The translations under genes were made by a program, and so were the position numbers. The notes under the pieces were generated by a model that was given only the letters and a program-made list of their open reading frames with translations, had not been told where the DNA came from and searched no databases. From JAJEFO01 sp009843725 (GTDB lineage: Bacteria > Pseudomonadota > Alphaproteobacteria > Rhodobacterales > Rhodobacteraceae): DNA of 64,000 nt. How positions within the stretch are numbered: the stretch's first letter is position 1; every line of letters begins with the position of its first letter. Shown here in pieces: positions 60,280 through 64,000 of the stretch. The stretch spans positions 868,001 through 932,000 of the forward strand of contig CBDEUJ010000004.1 of NCBI GenBank assembly GCA_965243215.1. The letters run 5' to 3'.

Positions 60280-61064
60280 CCGATTCCGGGAGGGAACTCG
60301 ACAACCTGCCCGGCAGCAAGCACGAACAGGGACGCTCCCAGCATCGAATCAAACCTGTCACACATGCCGCCATGACCGGGCAGCAGGCTTGAACTGTCCT
60401 TTACGTCCGCCCTGCGCTTGAGCGCGCTCTCCGCCACGTCGCCGGCCTGACCCGCGATTGCCACGAGAATCGAGATTGCGACCAACTCGGGACCGGCATT
60501 CGCAAGAAGCACGAAAGCCAGTCCCACAAGTGCCGCCCCTGCCCAGCCGGCAATGGTGCCTGACCACGTCTTTCCAGGACTGATGCCTGGCCAGAACTTG
60601 GGACCTCCAATCGCCTTTCCGGCGAAATACCCCGTGATGTCGGACACGATGACAACCAGGACAAGCCAGACAACCCAGACGAATCCGTGGTCATCTCGCT
60701 GCACGGCAAGCCCGTATCCCGCGACGAGAACCGCCGTGCTGTACAATGCATAGGTTGCGCGATTGCCCTTGAGCCATGCGAAGCCGACCACCGCCGGGGC
60801 AAGCAGCAATGGGAACGTGTACACGGCCTGGTGGGAGACGAGAAGCAGCAAGGCAAGACCGCCGACAAGGCCGCAGGCAACTGCAGTTTCCGTTGCGCCC
60901 GCCATGCGGGCGATCTCCCAGACCATCAGGCCGGCCACCAAGGCCACAAGCGCATGGAAAGCGTGACCGCCAAGCCACATGATGCAGAACCCGAGAATTG
61001 CAATGATGCCGCCTGTCACGAGGCGGCGGCTCAAGTCACCCCAATGCCTCTCGGCAACGGTCAT
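60276..61064 (-). CDS. cdsA: phosphatidate cytidylyltransferase
   Basis: CDP-diglyceride synthase, 262 residues, with about seven or eight transmembrane helices, making CDP-diacylglycerol for phospholipid synthesis. The conserved block ISPGKTWSGTIAGWAGAALV and the signature SALKRRADVKDSSSLLPGHG, followed by GMCDRFDSML, are clear. It is coupled to uppS (4-bp overlap) and to dxr (4-bp overlap). Confidence 0.96.
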   Translation of the reverse strand: MTVAERHWGDLSRRLVTGGIIAILGFCIMWLGGHAFHALVALVAGLMVWEIARMAGATETAVACGLVGGLALLLLVSHQAVYTFPLLLAPAVVGFAWLKGNRATYALYSTAVLVAGYGLAVQRDDHGFVWVVWLVLVVIVSDITGYFAGKAIGGPKFWPGISPGKTWSGTIAGWAGAALVGLAFVLLANAGPELVAISILVAIAGQAGDVAESALKRRADVKDSSSLLPGHGGMCDRFDSMLGASLFVLAAGQVVEFPPGIG

Positions 61065-61822
61065 CCGGGCACGGTGCCGAATCTGCGTTCACGGGTCGAG
61101 AACGTGGCAAGGACCTGCTCCAACTCCTCTCTCGTGAAATCAGGCCAGAGCGTGTCCACGAACACATACTCGGAATATGCCGACTGCCAGAGCAGGAAGT
61201 TGGAAATCCGGGCTTCGCCGCTGGTACGGATGACCAGGTCGGGGTCCGGCAGCACGTACGTGTCAAGGAACCGCGCAAGCGTCTCTCCGTCAACGCTTTC
61301 CGGGTCAATGCGCCCAGCCTTGACCTCGCGGCAGAGCCGCTTGATCGCACGTGCGACCTCGTCCCGCCCACCGTAGTTCAGCGCGACCGTCAGGTGCACG
61401 ACGTCGTTGTCGCAGGTCAGGAGTTCCAGTTCGTCCATCAACGCAACGAGGGTCTCGTCGAGCTTGATCCGGTCGCCAATGAAGCGGATACGCACGCCGG
61501 AAGAGATCAGGGCCCTTGCTTCGTCCATCATGTAGCGGCGGAACAGCTTCATGAGACCCGAAACCTCGGCCTGGGTGCGCTTCCAGTTTTCTGTCGAGAA
61601 GGCAAAGATGGTCAGGTACCTGACCCCGAGTTCAGGGCATGCCTTGACGATTTCGCGCACGCGTTGCGCACCGGCATGGTGCCCGAACAGCCGCGGCTTG
61701 CCACGCGCCTGCGCCCAGCGTCCGTTCCCGTCCATGATGATGGCCACGTGCTTCGGACTGGCCTGCTCTTCATGCTTGCCCACAATCGGCTTTCCTGTCC
61801 CTGCTCGCACGTGCGGCCTCAT
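61061..61822 (-). CDS. uppS: undecaprenyl diphosphate synthase (isoprenyl transferase)
   Basis: UppS, 253 residues, extending FPP to undecaprenyl diphosphate for cell-wall synthesis. Signatures are IIMDGNGRWAQARGKPRLFG with the catalytic Asp, YLTIFAFSTENWKRTQAEVS, ALNYGGRDEVARAIKRLC and PDLVIRTSGEARISNFLLWQ. The ATG overlaps the frr stop (ATGA). The first 20 residues are a short extension relative to typical proteins; a start at a later codon cannot be excluded. Confidence 0.96.
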   Translation of the reverse strand: MRPHVRAGTGKPIVGKHEEQASPKHVAIIMDGNGRWAQARGKPRLFGHHAGAQRVREIVKACPELGVRYLTIFAFSTENWKRTQAEVSGLMKLFRRYMMDEARALISSGVRIRFIGDRIKLDETLVALMDELELLTCDNDVVHLTVALNYGGRDEVARAIKRLCREVKAGRIDPESVDGETLARFLDTYVLPDPDLVIRTSGEARISNFLLWQSAYSEYVFVDTLWPDFTREELEQVLATFSTRERRFGTVPG

Positions 61823-62382
61823 ACCTGCATTATTTCGTCTTGCTTGCTTTCCAGCGCTGCGTCGACTTTCTTGATCGCATTGTCGGTGGCTTCCTGCACG
61901 GCACTCTCCCAGAACTTCTGGTCGTCCTCGCCAAGCCCGTCAGCCTTGGCCTTCTTGACCTGGTCCATGCCATCACGGCGAACGTTCCGGATCGCAATCC
62001 GGGCGCTTTCCGCATACTGGCCTGCAACCCTCGACAGTTCGCGGCGACGTTCCTCGTTAAGTTCCGGGATCGGCAACCGAATGATCGTGCCATCGGTCAC
62101 AGGATTGATGCCGAGCCCGCTGTCGCGGATTGCCTTTTCAACGGCGGCGACCATGTTCTTGTCCCAGACGTTGACCGTGATCATGCGGGGTTCCGGCACG
62201 TTGACAGTGCCGACCTGGTTCACGGGCGTCGTGGCACCGTAAGCATCAACCGTTATCGGCTCCAGCATCGAGGCGGAAGCCCGACCGGTTCTCAATGTCA
62301 GGAATTCCTGCCTCAGCGCGTTCATCGCGCCATCCATCCGGCGTTCAATGTCGTCAAGGTCGAGTTCGAACTCTTCTGCCAT
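61819..62382 (-). CDS. frr: ribosome recycling factor
   Basis: RRF, 187 residues (family 185), which splits post-termination ribosomes with EF-G. Signatures are LRTGRASASMLEPITVDAYG, NQVGTVNVPEPRMITVNVWD and RRELSRVAGQYAESARIAIR. The start MAEEFELDLDDIERRM is chosen by family length; a longer upstream frame is excluded. It is normally next to pyrH, but here dtd lies between. Confidence 0.97.
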   Translation of the reverse strand: MAEEFELDLDDIERRMDGAMNALRQEFLTLRTGRASASMLEPITVDAYGATTPVNQVGTVNVPEPRMITVNVWDKNMVAAVEKAIRDSGLGINPVTDGTIIRLPIPELNEERRRELSRVAGQYAESARIAIRNVRRDGMDQVKKAKADGLGEDDQKFWESAVQEATDNAIKKVDAALESKQDEIMQV

Positions 62383-62683
62383 GTCATCCTGGCGTCCAAC
62401 CTGAGGACACCCTCCCCGCGAATTGGCCACTCTATACCGCCAAGAGACCACCATTGTATAGGAAAACCGTCCTTCCCGATCCATCGCCTGAATTCGCCCG
62501 ACATGCAGAAACGGGAGGCAACGTCGAACGGTGTCACCCGGAATCCTCTTGCATGGAGTGCGAACGCGAAATGCCGGGAGCTTCGCTGGTGACGGTTCGA
62601 TTTGCTGTCTTCCGGCTGCCCATGATCTGGCGTGCAGAGCCGAACTGCCTCGAAATCCTGACGTTGCAGAGCTGTCCCCAAGC
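62383..62683. other. 0.3 kb intergenic region between dtd and frr
   Basis: About 300 bp without a gene separates dtd from frr on the minus strand. No convincing hairpin-T-run or RNA gene is visible. It probably contains a separate promoter for the frr-uppS-cdsA-dxr-rseP group. Confidence 0.5.
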
Positions 62684-63127
62684 TCACGCGCCGGTGTCGA
62701 GCCAGATCGTGACCGGCCCGTCATTTGTGAGGCTGACCTTCATGTCGGCGCCGAAGCGGCCTTCGGCGACCCTGACTCCGAGATCTCGAATTTCGGCAGC
62801 AAATGCGGCGACGCGCTCCTCCCCTTCTTCCGGCGGTGCGGCGGTCGAGAAACCGGGCCGGTTGCCCCGAGACGTGTCCGCCGCCAGCGTGAACTGCGAG
62901 ACGACCAGCGCCTCTCCCCCGGCATCCAGCAGAGAGCGATTCATGCGACCTTCATCGTCCCCGAAGATTCGGAGCCGTGCGACCTTCAATGCGAGCTTCG
63001 AGACCGCCTCAGGTGGATCACCCGCCATGGCGCAGGCCAGAACAAGCAGTCCGGGACCGATTGCCCCAACGACCTCGCCGTCGACGGTCACGCTTGCGCG
63101 GCTGACACGCTGGACCAGGGCGCGCAT
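62684..63127 (-). CDS. dtd: D-aminoacyl-tRNA deacylase
   Basis: DTD, 147 residues, removing D-amino acids from mischarged tRNA. MRALVQRVSRASVTVDGEVV at the start, ALVVSQFTLAADTSRGNRPG with the SQFTL motif, and VSLTNDGPVTIWLDTG with the NDGPVT (NxGP) motif at the end are diagnostic. It follows pyrH by about 50 bp, separating pyrH from frr, an uncommon order. Confidence 0.96.
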   Translation of the reverse strand: MRALVQRVSRASVTVDGEVVGAIGPGLLVLACAMAGDPPEAVSKLALKVARLRIFGDDEGRMNRSLLDAGGEALVVSQFTLAADTSRGNRPGFSTAAPPEEGEERVAAFAAEIRDLGVRVAEGRFGADMKVSLTNDGPVTIWLDTGA

Positions 63128-63177
63128 ATGCGTCTCTCAGTTCCCGTGTGTTGCAGATGCCGCGAAGCCCAACGCAC

Positions 63178-63909
63178 TCACGCCCTGTCCTGAACGATCG
63201 TGTAGGTCCCCTCGCCCGAGAGAATGCCTCGAAACCCGCCCGGCTCGTCGAGAGAAAACACGATGATCGGAAGATCGTTGTCGCGCGCAAGCGCGATGGC
63301 GGAAGCGTCCATGACCTTCAGGTTCTTCGCCAGGACGTCGTCGTAGCTGATCGTGTCGTATCGCCTGGCGTCCGGGTGCCTGGCGGGGTCCTTGTCATAG
63401 ACGCCGTCGACCAAGGTGCCCTTGAAGATGGCCTGGCAGGACATTTCCGTGGCACGCAGAGTCGCCGCGGTATCGGTTGTAAAGTACGGATTGCCGGTAC
63501 CGGCGGCGAATATGCAAACCCTTTTCTTCTCAAGGTGCCTGACTGCCCGCCTGCGAATGTAGGGTTCCGCAACCTCGTCCATGCGAATCGCCGAGATCAC
63601 CCGGGTGTGGATGCCAAGCGCCTCAAGCGCGGACTGCATCGCAAGCGCGTTCATGACCGTGGCAAGCATGCCCATGTAGTCCGCCGTTGTCCGCTCCATG
63701 CCCTGCGCCGAGCCTTGCAGTCCCCGGAAGACGTTGCCGCCGCCGATCACCATGCAGACTTCGACGCCGAGCTCTTGCACCGACCTCACTTCCTCGGCGA
63801 TCTTCGCCACGGTGGGTGGATGAAGCCCGAAACCCTGATCGCCCATCAGCGCTTCGCCGGATATCTTCAGCAGCACGCGGGAATAGGCAGGATCGTTGGG
63901 CTTGCTCAT
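63178..63909 (-). CDS. pyrH: UMP kinase
   Basis: PyrH, 243 residues, phosphorylating UMP to UDP. Signatures are YSRVLLKISGEALMGDQGFG, VIGGGNVFRGLQGSAQGMER, TTADYMGMLATVMNALAMQS, GTGNPYFTTDTAATLRATEM and MDASAIALARDNDLPIIVF. The ATG giving MSKPNDPAYS was chosen; a longer frame upstream does not match the family. In this cluster tsf normally lies upstream, beyond the right edge of the window. Confidence 0.97.
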   Translation of the reverse strand: MSKPNDPAYSRVLLKISGEALMGDQGFGLHPPTVAKIAEEVRSVQELGVEVCMVIGGGNVFRGLQGSAQGMERTTADYMGMLATVMNALAMQSALEALGIHTRVISAIRMDEVAEPYIRRRAVRHLEKKRVCIFAAGTGNPYFTTDTAATLRATEMSCQAIFKGTLVDGVYDKDPARHPDARRYDTISYDDVLAKNLKVMDASAIALARDNDLPIIVFSLDEPGGFRGILSGEGTYTIVQDRA

Positions 63910-64000
63910 GATGCTCGTCCTCGCGTGCTCTCGCTTTGCTTCGGGCGCGAAAATGTCCGAAAACTCCGGAATGTTCAACGAAGGATCATTGAACGACGTC

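Noticed and set aside
1..64000. CRISPR arrays, rRNA or tRNA genes, prophage modules
   Set aside because: No regularly spaced repeats, no RNA gene signatures and no phage structural or integrase genes were seen on either strand.

Overview
The window is one 64 kb stretch of GC-rich DNA with the gene content of a heterotrophic alphaproteobacterium, most likely Rhodobacterales-like. The pointers are a tetrameric sarcosine oxidase, TRAP and several ABC importers, a NAD-linked formate dehydrogenase next to formate-THF ligase, and the order pyrH-dtd-frr-uppS-cdsA-dxr-rseP-bamA-skp. This placement is inferred from gene content; no rRNA or tRNA is visible to confirm it.

Layout. (1) 1-6.7 kb: a TRAP transporter (dctMQP, minus strand; dctM runs off the left edge), divergent from a coupled plus-strand operon of an IclR regulator, a zinc-free MDR oxidoreductase, a class III CoA-transferase and a urocanase. 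(2) 6.7-7.7 kb: transposase wreckage. (3) 7.7-14.6 kb: a GlxA/GbdR-type AraC regulator with a class I glutamine amidotransferase, divergent from soxBDAG. (4) 14.6-19.7 kb: a fumarylpyruvate-hydrolase-like enzyme, then a GntR/FCD regulator heading a NitT/TauT-type ABC importer. (5) 19.9-25.2 kb: a branched-chain-amino-acid-type ABC importer with a TPR-like protein coupled to its last ATPase gene. (6) 26.4-36.7 kb: reductive pyrimidine catabolism (preT, preA, dihydropyrimidinase, ureidopropionase-type amidase) with its own THI5-type importer, and a RutR-like regulator beside a near-perfect RutR operator. (7) 37.0-41.2 kb: a hipBA module whose hipA is split by a complete 2.43 kb IS4/Tn5-type element. 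(8) 41.4-48.8 kb: formate-THF ligase, formate dehydrogenase and a LysR regulator. (9) 49.7-50.3 kb: a brnTA module with a frameshifted toxin gene. (10) 50.7-52.6 kb: a quinone oxidoreductase and an SDR. (11) 52.7-63.9 kb: the conserved envelope/translation cluster, interrupted between rseP and bamA by an oppositely oriented cobalt-type nitrile hydratase operon.

The catabolic parts fit together as uptake and use of small nitrogenous organics: sarcosine, pyrimidines, imidazole-type compounds and nitriles. Demethylation of sarcosine feeds one-carbon units to THF, and Fhs with formate dehydrogenase can interconvert or burn them. No CRISPR array, prophage or defence island is visible.

The points most worth follow-up are: the IS-split hipA, which rejoins exactly in frame after removing one 8-bp target duplication; the DruA-like (DUF4338) domain fused to its transposase; the toxin-dead brnT caused by a 7-bp tandem duplication; a SoxD lacking the zinc cysteines; a urocanase in a CoA-transferase/TRAP operon without other hut genes; and the nitrile hydratase genes inside the rseP-bamA interval.
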